The notes: generated by a model not told the origin, from the sequence alone. A DNA stretch of 7,674 nucleotides from Promethearchaeota archaeon CR_4 (GCA_001940655.1 MBAA01000046.1:33613-41286); one strand, 5' to 3'; shown: positions 1 through 7,205, counted from the first letter of the stretch. Numbers and translations: made by a program.

Positions 1-265
1 AGGCAATTAGGGATCATTCCCTCCCCTAGTCAGTGAGATTCTCCAGAATATCATTATGAAACCTTGGCAACCTTTTATATTAATGAAAGTCCCTGATGTT
101 CCAGAAAATTATGGCTCCGGCACATCCTGTTTCTATTAAATATGGTTTGAGTTTGCGTTAATATGTCGAGGCTATGTCCCTAACAGCGAACTCTATATGC
201 TCTCGACAAAAATGACAATTGTTGTAAGAAAGTTGGGAAATACATATTAACGAGGTAATAGTGCC
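1..265. other. Leader region upstream of MCM, no convincing gene
   Basis: I see no convincing gene here. An ATG at 56 opens a 27-codon frame (MKPWQPFILMKVPDVPENYG...) that ends at a TAA at 137-139 and is open upstream back to a TAG at 8-10. It is too short to call and could be the tail of a decayed gene. Two AT-rich, TATA-like stretches are present, CTTTTATATTAA at 72-83 and CTATTAAATATG at 133-144. Either could serve MCM, but both would give a leader of roughly 100 nt or more, so neither is assigned firmly. Confidence 0.4.
252..256 (+). promoter_or_regulatory. Ribosome binding site of the MCM gene (GAGGT)
   Basis: GAGGT lies 9 nt before the GTG at 266. It decides the start: the reading frame has a TAA at 248-250 just upstream, no ATG or TTG intervenes, and the other nearby GTG (261) is in a frame that stops after two codons. 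Confidence 0.6.
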
Positions 266-3200
266 GTGACCGTAGCTGCCACTCCCGCACCTTTTGACCC
301 GGTGGAGAATTTCGAGGATTTCTTCCGGTTCTACCAAGATGAACCGAATAAATTCAAGTATCGTGAAAAGATCCACGAACTCTATGCTGACAGCGGGAAT
401 ACCCTCCTCTTCATTTACGATGACCTAGTTGACTACGATCCGAAACTGGCACACGAACTCTACGATAACCCGGAGAAGCTCCTAGATGATGCGGTCGAGG
501 CCTTCAAAAACCTCCTCCGCATCGAGTCTGGGGGGGTTATTGACGAAACCATTGAATATTTCATCCGCATCGACACAGGAAAAGACCAGCTCGCGGTCTC
601 CTTGCGGGGCCTCCGGGCCGAGCACATTGACAAGATGGTGTGTGTCCATGGCATTCTCGTTCGCACGACGCCCGTTAAACCCCAGATCATCACTGCAACC
701 TTTGAATGTCAAGACTGCGGCCACCAGTTTGAAGTGGAACAGTTTGACACCATCCTGATCAAACCCGCCAAATGCATGAATCCCGGGTGTAAGAATAAGG
801 CCAAATTCATTCTCGTTTCGCGGGACTCGAAATTTATCGACTGGCAAAGCGTGCACATTCAGGAAAGTCCGGAAGAATTACCAGCCGGACGGATTCCCCG
901 CGCAGTACAAGCAATTCTCACGCATACTCTCGTGGAACGCGCCCGTCCCGGAGATAGGGTCAAGATCATCGGAGTGTACCGGTCGGTTCCGCAGGAAAAT
1001 GCCCGCGGCAACAAGTCCACCATCTTTAAAACCTTCCTCCAGGTCAACAACATCGCGTCAAAAGAAGATGAGACCGATAGCTTGCACACCACGGACGAGG
1101 AGCTCGAGGAAATCCTCCGCCTAGCTAAAGAACCGATGATTCAGAAAAAGATCGGCCGTTCCGTTGCTCCGTCCATTATGGGGATGGATCAAATTAAGAT
1201 GGCCACCGCACTTCTCTTATTTGGTGGTGTTGCGAAAGTCAAACCCGATGGGGGTCACATTCGTGGGGACATTCACATGCTCACTGTAGGCGACCCCGGT
1301 ACGGGTAAGTCCCAGATCCTCCATAGTGCTTACCGTCTCTCCCCGCGGGGTGTTTTCACCTCTGGAAAAGGATCAAGTGCAGCAGGCCTCACAGCAGCGG
1401 TGATGAAAGACGCGGACACGGGCGGTATGTCGCTGGAGGCTGGCGCTATTGTGCTCGCGGACGGGGGAATAGCCTGCATCGATGAATTCGACAAGATGCG
1501 CAACGAGGATCGTGTCGCCATTCATGAAAGGATGGAACAACAGTCATATCACTATGATACCGAGATTCTCTCGACCGATGGAAATCGAATACATATTGGT
1601 AGTTTTGTTGACAATTTAATGGAAAATTACAAGGAAGAGATTATTCAAGGTCTTAATTGCGAGATCCTCCCATATAATCAGGTGAGTGTTTTTTCCACGG
1701 ATTTTCAGAAAATCTTCAAGACTCCCATTAACCGCATTAGTCGACACAAGGCCCCGGATCATTTTTATCGATTTACCTTTACCAACGGAAGAAAGATTAC
1801 CGTAACTCCCGAGCATCCTTTGTTTATTTTTCGCAGCACAAAATTAGATCCCATTGCTGCAAGGGATTGTGTTATCGGGGACTTCATACCCATCCCCAGC
1901 TATTTACCGAACTCTAGCAAACCTATCTGTTTAGAACTAAGTGATACAATACCGGATCCTCGTGCTAAGGTTGTAAATTTTCCCAGCACTCTCTCCCGTC
2001 AATTAACGAGGATTCTTGGATATTTCATCACGGAGGGTCACAGTTCCAAAGGATCCACTGTTGAACTTGGTTTCACAAATACAGATCCCGCAATCTTAGA
2101 TGATTTTAAATCACTTATGATGGATATTTTTGGAATTTCCCCATCTATCAATAAAAAATCCGATAATTCGGTTACTTTGCGATTTCTCTCCACAGAATTG
2201 TACAAGTGGATGGGTAAGAACTTTCCTGAGGTAATGACCACCGCTCGATACAAGAGAGTTCCGGCAAAACTACTTGGGACCAACGTGGATTTAATCAGGG
2301 AATTTTTGCGGAGTGCTTTCAAAGGGGATGGAAGTTTGGAATCCACGTCCGTGTGCTACCGGACTTCCTCCAAGGGGTTGAGCGAAGATTACCAAGATCT
2401 TCTTCTAAAACTCGGCATTCAATCCCGCATAGTTTTTGACGTACACAACGAATCCTATAAAGTGTATATTCGAGGTCAGTCTTTAATTCAATTCTTCTAC
2501 GAGATTATTGAGGAAACCGACCCTCGATACGAAAAATTCCAAGAATTGATACAACCAGATAACGAAAAAACACATCACTATGATGTGTTTCCTATGGATA
2601 TCGCAAAAAAGCTAATTCGATTAAAGAAACACTTAGCGATACCATATAAGGATTATTTTAACCGCCATTTGGCAAAGAATTATGGTGTCACCCGAAACAT
2701 TGTTGAAAAAGAGATTATGGAAATAAAGGGCAAACTCTCGGCTATTGAACATCATATAGAGTTTAATTCTGACATTACCCAATTAAGAGATGAGATGGGT
2801 TACTCACGAGAGGCCTTGGCTAAGATTTCTGGATTGTCGAGAAGAAATCTCGATTATTATGAAAATTGGGGTTATTCTAAAGAAAAACGGAATGAAATCA
2901 GATATAAGGTGGTGAATTCCCTTAAAGAACAATTAATGGACGTTAAAATTGAATTAAAATCAATAGAAATGTTAATGAATTCCGATATTCTTTGGGATCG
3001 AATAACAGACATTGAAATAATAAACAATGAGGGAGAAAACTATACTCCCTGGGTATATGATCTGACAGTGGAACCTTCCCACACGTTCATTGGTAAGGGG
3101 GTTGTATTACACAATACAATCTCGATAGCTAAAGCGGGGATCGTGGCTACGTTGAATTCTCGCACCTCCATCTTAGCGGCGGCGAACCCCCACCTCGGCC

Positions 3201-3973
3201 GGTACAACCCGTGGAAGACTGCTACTGATAACATTCGCTTGAGTCCCCCGCTCTTGTCCCGGTTTGACCTCATCTTCGTTGTCATTGACAAACCGGATGC
3301 AAATACGGATCGCGACATTGCGAATTTCATCTTGGATTTGCATATGCAAGCGGAAACGCCAAAAACCTGCGAGTCCGAGGAAGGAACGGACGAGTCCACG
3401 ATTCCAACGCCCCAAAATACCATTCAGGGGAACCTGCTGAAAAAATACATCCACTATGCGAAAAAGACCTGCAAACCCCGTCTGACCCCGACAGCCTCCA
3501 AGAAAATCTCGGAGTTTTACCTCAAGATGCGCGCGCAAGGAGGGGAGGACAACGCGGCCATCGCGATGGTCGCGCGCAACCTGGAGGGGATCATTCGCTT
3601 GTCCGAAGCCCATGCGAAGATGGCACTCAAAACTTCAGTAGATGAAGAGGACGTTGAGGCAATCCTCGAGTTGGTGACCCGATCGTTACAGGACATTGGA
3701 TTTGACAAAGAAACAGGCACCTTTGACATCGACCGCTTGATGACAGGTCATTCCCGTTCCCAAGTGTCCAAGATTGGCAAGATCCTCGAAATTTTACGTG
3801 ATATGGAAGAAGAGAACGGCAACAAACCTGTGGAGCTCGATGCACTCAAGGAACGCGTTGCCCTCGAAGGTGAAATGAAAGACGAGGACATCGAGGAAGC
3901 GCTCAAGACCCTCAAGCGAGAAGGAGACATCATCTATCCCAAAAATGGGTTGGTGAAGAGCGTCAAGCATTAA
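266..3973 (+). CDS. mcm: Replicative DNA helicase MCM, intein-containing precursor
   Basis: This encodes the minichromosome maintenance helicase, the hexameric AAA+ motor that unwinds DNA at archaeal replication forks. The precursor has 1235 residues. Removing the intein (427-950) leaves about 711, slightly longer than the usual archaeal MCM. Domains in order are an N-terminal helical domain (about 1-110), then an OB-fold with a zinc module (C148, C151, C170, C175; C-X2-C-X18-C-X4-C). The AAA+ core follows, with Walker A GDPGTGKS (342-349, K348) and Walker B CIDEFD (404-409, D406 and E407). After the intein come the sensor 1 region AAANPHLGRYNP (N974) and the arginine finger in LSRFD (R999). 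A C-terminal winged helix spans about 1160-1235. The start is GTG, supported by GAGGT 9 nt upstream. The intein separates Walker B from sensor 1 and the arginine finger, so the unspliced protein should be inactive as a helicase. The family call is secure. Confidence 0.97.
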   Translation: MTVAATPAPFDPVENFEDFFRFYQDEPNKFKYREKIHELYADSGNTLLFIYDDLVDYDPKLAHELYDNPEKLLDDAVEAFKNLLRIESGGVIDETIEYFIRIDTGKDQLAVSLRGLRAEHIDKMVCVHGILVRTTPVKPQIITATFECQDCGHQFEVEQFDTILIKPAKCMNPGCKNKAKFILVSRDSKFIDWQSVHIQESPEELPAGRIPRAVQAILTHTLVERARPGDRVKIIGVYRSVPQENARGNKSTIFKTFLQVNNIASKEDETDSLHTTDEELEEILRLAKEPMIQKKIGRSVAPSIMGMDQIKMATALLLFGGVAKVKPDGGHIRGDIHMLTVGDPGTGKSQILHSAYRLSPRGVFTSGKGSSAAGLTAAVMKDADTGGMSLEAGAIVLADGGIACIDEFDKMRNEDRVAIHERMEQQSYHYDTEILSTDGNRIHIGSFVDNLMENYKEEIIQGLNCEILPYNQVSVFSTDFQKIFKTPINRISRHKAPDHFYRFTFTNGRKITVTPEHPLFIFRSTKLDPIAARDCVIGDFIPIPSYLPNSSKPICLELSDTIPDPRAKVVNFPSTLSRQLTRILGYFITEGHSSKGSTVELGFTNTDPAILDDFKSLMMDIFGISPSINKKSDNSVTLRFLSTELYKWMGKNFPEVMTTARYKRVPAKLLGTNVDLIREFLRSAFKGDGSLESTSVCYRTSSKGLSEDYQDLLLKLGIQSRIVFDVHNESYKVYIRGQSLIQFFYEIIEETDPRYEKFQELIQPDNEKTHHYDVFPMDIAKKLIRLKKHLAIPYKDYFNRHLAKNYGVTRNIVEKEIMEIKGKLSAIEHHIEFNSDITQLRDEMGYSREALAKISGLSRRNLDYYENWGYSKEKRNEIRYKVVNSLKEQLMDVKIELKSIEMLMNSDILWDRITDIEIINNEGENYTPWVYDLTVEPSHTFIGKGVVLHNTISIAKAGIVATLNSRTSILAAANPHLGRYNPWKTATDNIRLSPPLLSRFDLIFVVIDKPDANTDRDIANFILDLHMQAETPKTCESEEGTDESTIPTPQNTIQGNLLKKYIHYAKKTCKPRLTPTASKKISEFYLKMRAQGGEDNAAIAMVARNLEGIIRLSEAHAKMALKTSVDEEDVEAILELVTRSLQDIGFDKETGTFDIDRLMTGHSRSQVSKIGKILEILRDMEEENGNKPVELDALKERVALEGEMKDEDIEEALKTLKREGDIIYPKNGLVKSVKH
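1544..3115 (+). mobile_element. Intein with LAGLIDADG homing endonuclease in MCM
   Basis: In-frame insertion of 524 residues (precursor 427-950) in the conserved MCM string MEQQ/TISIAKAG, which reads through cleanly once the insert is removed. Splicing features: Ser427 as first residue (SYHYDTEIL), block B TPEH (514-517), block F-like VYDLTVEPSHTFI with H939, C-terminal VVLHN (H949, N950) and Thr as the +1 extein residue. Endonuclease features: two LAGLIDADG-type motifs, RILGYFITEG (582-591, acidic E590) and LRSAFKGDGS (681-690, acidic D688), both keeping the acidic residue before Gly, so DNA cleavage may be intact. Between the second motif and the C-terminal splice block lies an extra helical region with a Cro-like helix-turn-helix at about 842-869 (GYSREALAKISGLSRRNLDY). 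Its DNA is AT-rich: row 2881-2940 has 19 G+C in 60, against 39 in 60 for helicase row 3541-3600. This contrast fits recent or independent acquisition. Inteins at this MCM ATPase position are known in archaea. The class assignment rests on motif reading. Confidence 0.95.
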
Positions 3974-3985
3974 AAATAATTAACT
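3974..3985 (+). promoter_or_regulatory. Probable TATA-like box for the amidohydrolase gene
   Basis: AAAATAATTAAC follows the MCM stop directly. Its centre is about 26 nt before the ATG at 4005, the spacing expected when an archaeal transcript starts at or next to the start codon. No Shine-Dalgarno-like purine run precedes that ATG (TCTATTACTT), which also points to a leaderless mRNA. It may instead be simple AT-rich intergenic DNA, with the gene co-transcribed with MCM across the 31-nt gap. Confidence 0.4.
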
Positions 3986-4004
3986 GCTCTCGTCTCTATT
4001 ACTT

Positions 4005-5357
4005 ATGGAATTGGTGCGAAGGGATGTTCAAGAGAAGATCGAACGCGCGCCCATCATTGACACGCATGAGCATCTTTGTCCCCCCCATTTCATAGTTGAA
4101 GGCGGTTCGTTCCTCAGCCCGCAAATCTTTTCCCGATCTTACGTTGGATTCTATGATTTTTTCCCGGGCCTGAAACCGGAACATCAGCGGTATGCCTATC
4201 CCGTCCTTGCACCCACTGATACCCTGCTAAATTTTGCAAATTTCGTGTATAATTATAGTAATGATTACTTCCGGGAGTCCCTCAATCGAGGATTCCAGAG
4301 AATGTATGGAATTTCGTTGGATAATTGGAATTACATGAAAGCGGTCCAGTTGGAAAAGAAAATACAGGAGTTCTATGGAGGGCAGAAGATACTTGAGGAT
4401 TCTTCCTTTTTGAAAAAGAAACTCCAAGCATATGGAAATTATAAATGTGCGATTTTAGACGTTCCTTATGGAAGATTTGCTACTCGCCTGCCCTCGGGGT
4501 ATCAAGAACAAGGGGATACTTTCTTCCGGCCCGCCCTTCGGTTAAATTCCCTGTTATTTGCTTTTGATCCTGAATGCTGGACTCTTGATTCTGACATTCT
4601 GCATCTTAGTGAGATGTTTAGCATTACTCCCCGCAACACAATGACCTTTGGAACTTTCGTAGACGCATTACATGCCATCACCGAACATGCTGCTGACCAC
4701 TGGGTTTCTCTCGTGTTGGCGAGTGCCCACGAACGATCCCTTGATTTCGGGCCCACGCCAAATCCACAGCAATTCGGCGACATGGGCGCGAACGCTGCCA
4801 AGATCTTTAACAAATCCCTCAAGGACGTGCCTTGGCCAGAAGTTTTAAATTTTGGAAATTACGTGTTGCGGGAAATGTTGGTAACACTGTCGGAGCTTCC
4901 AGAAACACGTAGAATTCCCGTCCAAGTGCATACCGGTACCGCCATCATTCAAGGGTCAGATCCGAGAAAGTTTTTCCCGCTCCTCGAGGAGTTTCCAGAC
5001 ATCACGTTTAGTTTACTTCATGCGGGTTTTCCCTGGTGGAAGAACGTGTTTTCAGCTCTCGACATGTATTCTAATGTAATCGTGGACGCGGACTGGCTCC
5101 CCCTCTTGTCTCCCGTTGACACCATCCAGTTTTTCACGCAAGTGATCGAAAAACAGTTGTCTCGCCGAGTTTGTGCCTATGGTGGTGATTGTGCGTGCAT
5201 CGAAGGAAGCATCGGAGCACTGGAATCAACTAAGTATTGCCTGGGAGTGGCCCTAGAAACGAATCTCCGCGAAAATACCCTTCATCCCCAGGATCTTGAT
5301 TCCGTTATCAAGGATATGTTTTACGATACTCCTCGTAAATTCTTCAAATTAAGATAA
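4005..5357 (+). CDS. Amidohydrolase-superfamily metal-dependent enzyme (Amidohydrolase_2 / uronate isomerase-like)
   Basis: A 450-residue TIM-barrel-type protein of the amidohydrolase superfamily. The metal ligands can be placed: the strand-1 motif IIDTHEHL gives H21 and H23, VQVHTG gives H309, LLHAGFPW gives H339, and YGGDCACIEG gives D395. This HxH...H...H...D order without an obvious carboxylated lysine resembles the Amidohydrolase_2 group (decarboxylases and hydrolases) and its uronate isomerase-like relatives. The substrate cannot be read from the sequence. No signal peptide or membrane segment is seen, so it is probably cytosolic. It starts 31 nt after mcm on the same strand, with a likely own leaderless promoter. 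A diverged relic of a second copy lies at 7206-7517, so this locus once held tandem paralogues. I saw no frameshift or stop. The superfamily call is firm, the specific activity is open. Confidence 0.85.
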   Translation: MELVRRDVQEKIERAPIIDTHEHLCPPHFIVEGGSFLSPQIFSRSYVGFYDFFPGLKPEHQRYAYPVLAPTDTLLNFANFVYNYSNDYFRESLNRGFQRMYGISLDNWNYMKAVQLEKKIQEFYGGQKILEDSSFLKKKLQAYGNYKCAILDVPYGRFATRLPSGYQEQGDTFFRPALRLNSLLFAFDPECWTLDSDILHLSEMFSITPRNTMTFGTFVDALHAITEHAADHWVSLVLASAHERSLDFGPTPNPQQFGDMGANAAKIFNKSLKDVPWPEVLNFGNYVLREMLVTLSELPETRRIPVQVHTGTAIIQGSDPRKFFPLLEEFPDITFSLLHAGFPWWKNVFSALDMYSNVIVDADWLPLLSPVDTIQFFTQVIEKQLSRRVCAYGGDCACIEGSIGALESTKYCLGVALETNLRENTLHPQDLDSVIKDMFYDTPRKFFKLR

Positions 5358-5437
5358 AATGGCTTTTATGTTTTCAATCCCTCGATCTCTAACTTCCTCA
5401 AACGTATATATGACAAAACGCATGTAATTTTGCTTGA

Positions 5438-5761
5438 AATGATAAAAATTCGACATATCTAAAATCCGGTGGAATCTTTACCTCGGGTAGAGCGATTGCA
5501 TTGATAGCGGGATTGCTGTTTTTTTTGATGATAAACCTTACCCCAGAACTCGAACCCCTCAGAGGGTGGTTTACGATCGCAATCGTAACTGCAAAGATAT
5601 GACAACCCCTTATTTATAGTGGTCACTTCGAACACGACCCACGAGTTATGGTCAAAAAAGGGACTCTCAATGAGGTAGAAGGCGTTATTGTAGGATTAAT
5701 TGTTCGTGGGTGCTGCGATGCGCAAGCAATATGCTACTTTCTATTTATTCGCGGTATATAA
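5438..5761 (+). pseudogene. Decayed membrane-protein gene fragment, one in-frame TGA
   Basis: This frame is open from a TGA at 5435-5437 to a TAA at 5759-5761, except for a single TGA at 5600-5602. The first part encodes a hydrophobic segment flanked by polar residues (GGIFTSGRAIALIAGLLFFL), then NLTPELEP, then a second hydrophobic stretch (GWFTIAIVTA). This suggests two membrane helices, not random DNA. After the TGA the same frame carries DPRVMVKKGTLNEVEGVIVG. No ATG or GTG precedes the hydrophobic part. An ATG at 5648 could start a separate 37-codon frame. I read it as a gene remnant with lost start and internal stop. Family unknown. A short real gene after 5648 cannot be excluded. Confidence 0.4.
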
Positions 5762-5969
5762 ATCAAATTTGAAAGACATAGTTAAACCCGATCAGGTACA
5801 CCAGTTGAAAGAGAAATACAGGTTCCAAATCCGAACATAGGACGCGGGGTTGGAAAATCAAATTAAAAAGCTCTCGAATTATGGTTTCATTACTTACGAG
5901 AGACGGGATGGATTTAACAAACAAAATGAATGGTGGTGGAACACAAAGACCTTAGCGCTGATCGCGTGA
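5700..5969 (+). pseudogene. Decayed winged-helix DNA-binding gene, interrupted by TAG
   Basis: One frame runs from 5700 (first ATG at 5718) to TGA at 5967-5969 and is broken only by a TAG at 5838-5840. The part after the TAG reads GLENQIKKLSNYGFITYERR and then DGFNKQNEWWW. This has the look of a winged-helix recognition helix plus beta wing, of the kind found in archaeal TFE (TFIIE alpha-like) and related regulators. The part before the TAG (YKSNLKDIVKPDQVHQLKEK) would supply the first helices. The frame overlaps the end of the upstream fragment at 5700-5761, so the two could be pieces of one frameshifted gene. It appears non-functional unless the TAG is recoded or a sequence error. The fold call is by eye. 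Confidence 0.4.
5755..5772 (+). promoter_or_regulatory. TATA-box-like site followed by a perfect 10-bp palindrome
   Basis: TATATAAA (5755-5762), preceded by GCGG where a BRE would sit, matches the archaeal TATA consensus well. It is followed at once by the perfect palindrome TCAAATTTGA (5763-5772), placed as an operator overlapping the promoter would be. Transcription would begin near 5785, but the next good plus-strand frame is the interrupted winged-helix relic. The site also lies inside that frame, so it may be chance. Confidence 0.3.
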
Positions 5970-5984
5970 ACCTGGTTCCGAACC
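5968..5984. repeat. Compact triple inverted repeat GAACC-T-GGTTC-C-GAACC
   Basis: GAACC, GGTTC and GAACC follow one another with single-base spacers, so the middle arm can pair with either neighbour. It lies exactly between the stop of the plus-strand winged-helix relic (5967-5969) and the stop of the minus-strand zinc-ribbon frame (5987-5989). That position suits a bidirectional terminator between convergent genes or a protein-binding site. The loops are too short for a conventional hairpin in RNA, so a binding site is also possible. Confidence 0.4.
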
Positions 5985-5986
5985 AT

Positions 5987-6277
5987 TTATTCGGTTATTT
6001 TGCTACCGCAAATCATACAGAATTTTTGGTCCATTGAGATTTTTGCGCTACATTTACAATATCTATTATCTTCATTAGAATTGGAAGTGTTTTCAGGGAT
6101 TAACATCGGTTCAATTTTCGTAATTTTTTGCAAATTTTCTCCAGCTCGTGGTCTTTCTCCTTGAGTGTGGGCTGCTACCTGCGATTGTTTAACTAAATCT
6201 CGTTGAATGATCTTGGTATTTTTAATAATCTGTTTTTCTATATTTTTAGATTGATCTGAAATTAGTGTGATATCGTT
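5987..6277 (-). CDS. Zinc-ribbon C-terminal segment in the -1 frame of the upstream membrane protein gene
   Basis: Minus-strand frame of 96 residues, open from just after a TAA at 6280-6278 to the stop at 5989-5987. It has no ATG near its beginning. The first in-frame ATG leaves only the last third, so it is probably not an independent gene. The N-terminal part is a charged helical stretch (KNIEKQIIKNTKIIQRDLVK), followed by a polar linker and then a zinc ribbon: YCKCSAKI, ten intervening residues, CMICGSKITE. The four cysteines form C-X-C...C-X2-C, typical of short archaeal zinc ribbons at protein termini. A single extra A in the AAAA run at 6276-6279 would join it to the 285-residue protein and give about 377 residues. 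Explanations are a recent 1-nt deletion, an assembly error or a frameshift during translation. That it is coding is well supported; its status is not. Confidence 0.6.
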   Translation of the reverse strand, partial: NDITLISDQSKNIEKQIIKNTKIIQRDLVKQSQVAAHTQGERPRAGENLQKITKIEPMLIPENTSNSNEDNRYCKCSAKISMDQKFCMICGSKITE

Positions 6278-7119
6278 TTATAGATTGTAACCAATTTCCG
6301 TTCATAAATGGGTATATTTCCCATATTTTCTAGCAAATAATCGAGAAGTTTGCGTTTTTCGCTTAAGATCAAGTTAACCACGAACCCATTGTGAAAATTA
6401 TGCCACAAGGCACTCTCAGGTGAGGAAAGGTTTCTTTCACGATATGGGTTTCTTTTAAGTTGAACCCCTAAACGGCCTCTTCCATAGCTTATCTTAAATT
6501 CACCATTTTGAATCGAAACATGCGCTACGATGGAATTCCAAGGAAAATATTTTAAAATCCCTATTTGTGCGGTTTTTCGATCAAAAGACGTAGAAGGGGA
6601 GTCGAGATCAGCTATAATAGGGAAAGCATATCCCTTGTTGGTAAATATCACTTGACCTTCCCATTCTTTCCTTATTGTCCCAAGGTATGGAGAATACCCC
6701 TCGTATACAATCGCGCAAATATCGGAATAAAAAATTTTATCTTCTGGAGGTATTACGTTCTTCAATCCCGGGGTGTACTCTAAGGGAACGCCCCAATTTT
6801 CGCTTAAATGGGTTTTTATCTCCCCTTTCACGTTAGAGAGGATAAATGCCTTGTAAGTCTCTGAATCGATCTCTTTTATATCCTCGAATACGCTAGAGAC
6901 TTGTTTATACTGATTTTTTTTTCTCACATAGCGAATAATCATAACTATTCCTACCAAAATTGCTGCTACAATGGCAACGCAAATGGAAATTAGAAGGTCT
7001 ATTCCTTCTTCTACTACGCCGGTTGAATGCAATATTAGATAGGGCACAGTAAATGTTGCAAACACAAACAGTATGAGATACAAGCAAGAATCTGAAATAT
7101 GGGATCGACGTAAAGCCAT
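6262..7119 (-). CDS. Membrane-hairpin protein with possible PH-like domain, function unknown
   Basis: This encodes 285 residues from ATG at 7119-7117 to TAA at 6264-6262. Two membrane helices stand at the N-terminus, about 12-30 (CLYLILFVFATFTVPYLIL) and 39-64. Arg4-Arg5 before the first and the RKK at 66-68 after the second predict a hairpin with both ends in the cytoplasm. The soluble part (about 70-285) contains GQVIFTNKGYAFPI (155-168) and YFPWNSIVAHVSI (191-203), then a C-terminal helix (about 246-266). This strand pattern, with an 'f.pW..I..v' step, recalls bacterial PH/GRAM-like domains, but that is inference. I do not recognise the family. Upstream on the minus strand are a purine-rich GAGAGAG close to the ATG and TTATTTATT about 50 nt upstream as a possible TATA box. 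The protein seems to have lost or hidden a C-terminal zinc-ribbon tail by a 1-nt shift at 6276-6279. Confidence 0.8.
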   Translation of the reverse strand: MALRRSHISDSCLYLILFVFATFTVPYLILHSTGVVEEGIDLLISICVAIVAAILVGIVMIIRYVRKKNQYKQVSSVFEDIKEIDSETYKAFILSNVKGEIKTHLSENWGVPLEYTPGLKNVIPPEDKIFYSDICAIVYEGYSPYLGTIRKEWEGQVIFTNKGYAFPIIADLDSPSTSFDRKTAQIGILKYFPWNSIVAHVSIQNGEFKISYGRGRLGVQLKRNPYRERNLSSPESALWHNFHNGFVVNLILSEKRKLLDYLLENMGNIPIYERKLVTIYKTISH

Positions 7120-7162
7120 AATATTCGCTCTCTCTGGTTCTTATTGTTAAGTTTCAAATAGG

Positions 7163-7175
7163 CTCAATAAATAAG
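7163..7175 (-). promoter_or_regulatory. Possible TATA box of the membrane-protein gene
   Basis: On the minus strand CTTATTTATTGAG lies about 50 nt before the ATG at 7119. Transcription about 25 nt downstream would leave a leader of roughly 20-25 nt carrying the GAGAGAG purine run just before the ATG. The surroundings are AT-rich, so the site is tentative. Confidence 0.3.
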
Positions 7176-7205
7176 AAACACGATTTGTATTTCTAATCTT
7201 CACCT

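Noticed and set aside
482..856. Long minus-strand open frame opposite the MCM N-terminal half
   Set aside because: It is antisense to conserved MCM codons including the zinc module. The G+C-rich coding strand creates open antisense frames, and no motif or start signal is seen.
3040..3613. Overlapping minus-strand open frames opposite the MCM C-terminal half
   Set aside because: They lie antisense to sensor 1, the arginine finger and the following helices. The translations show no recognisable domain, so they are shadows.
5359..5427. 22-codon frame starting one base after the amidohydrolase stop
   Set aside because: It is very short, has no motif, and its ATG lacks its own ribosome site. Such a frame is expected by chance.
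5519..5526. Run of eight T as an archaeal terminator
   Set aside because: It lies 160 bases past the amidohydrolase stop and falls within the hydrophobic coding-like stretch (LLFFL), so it is better explained by Phe and Leu codons.
5881..5955. Short ATG frame downstream of the TATA-like box
   Set aside because: It has 24 codons with low-complexity content and overlaps the better winged-helix frame.
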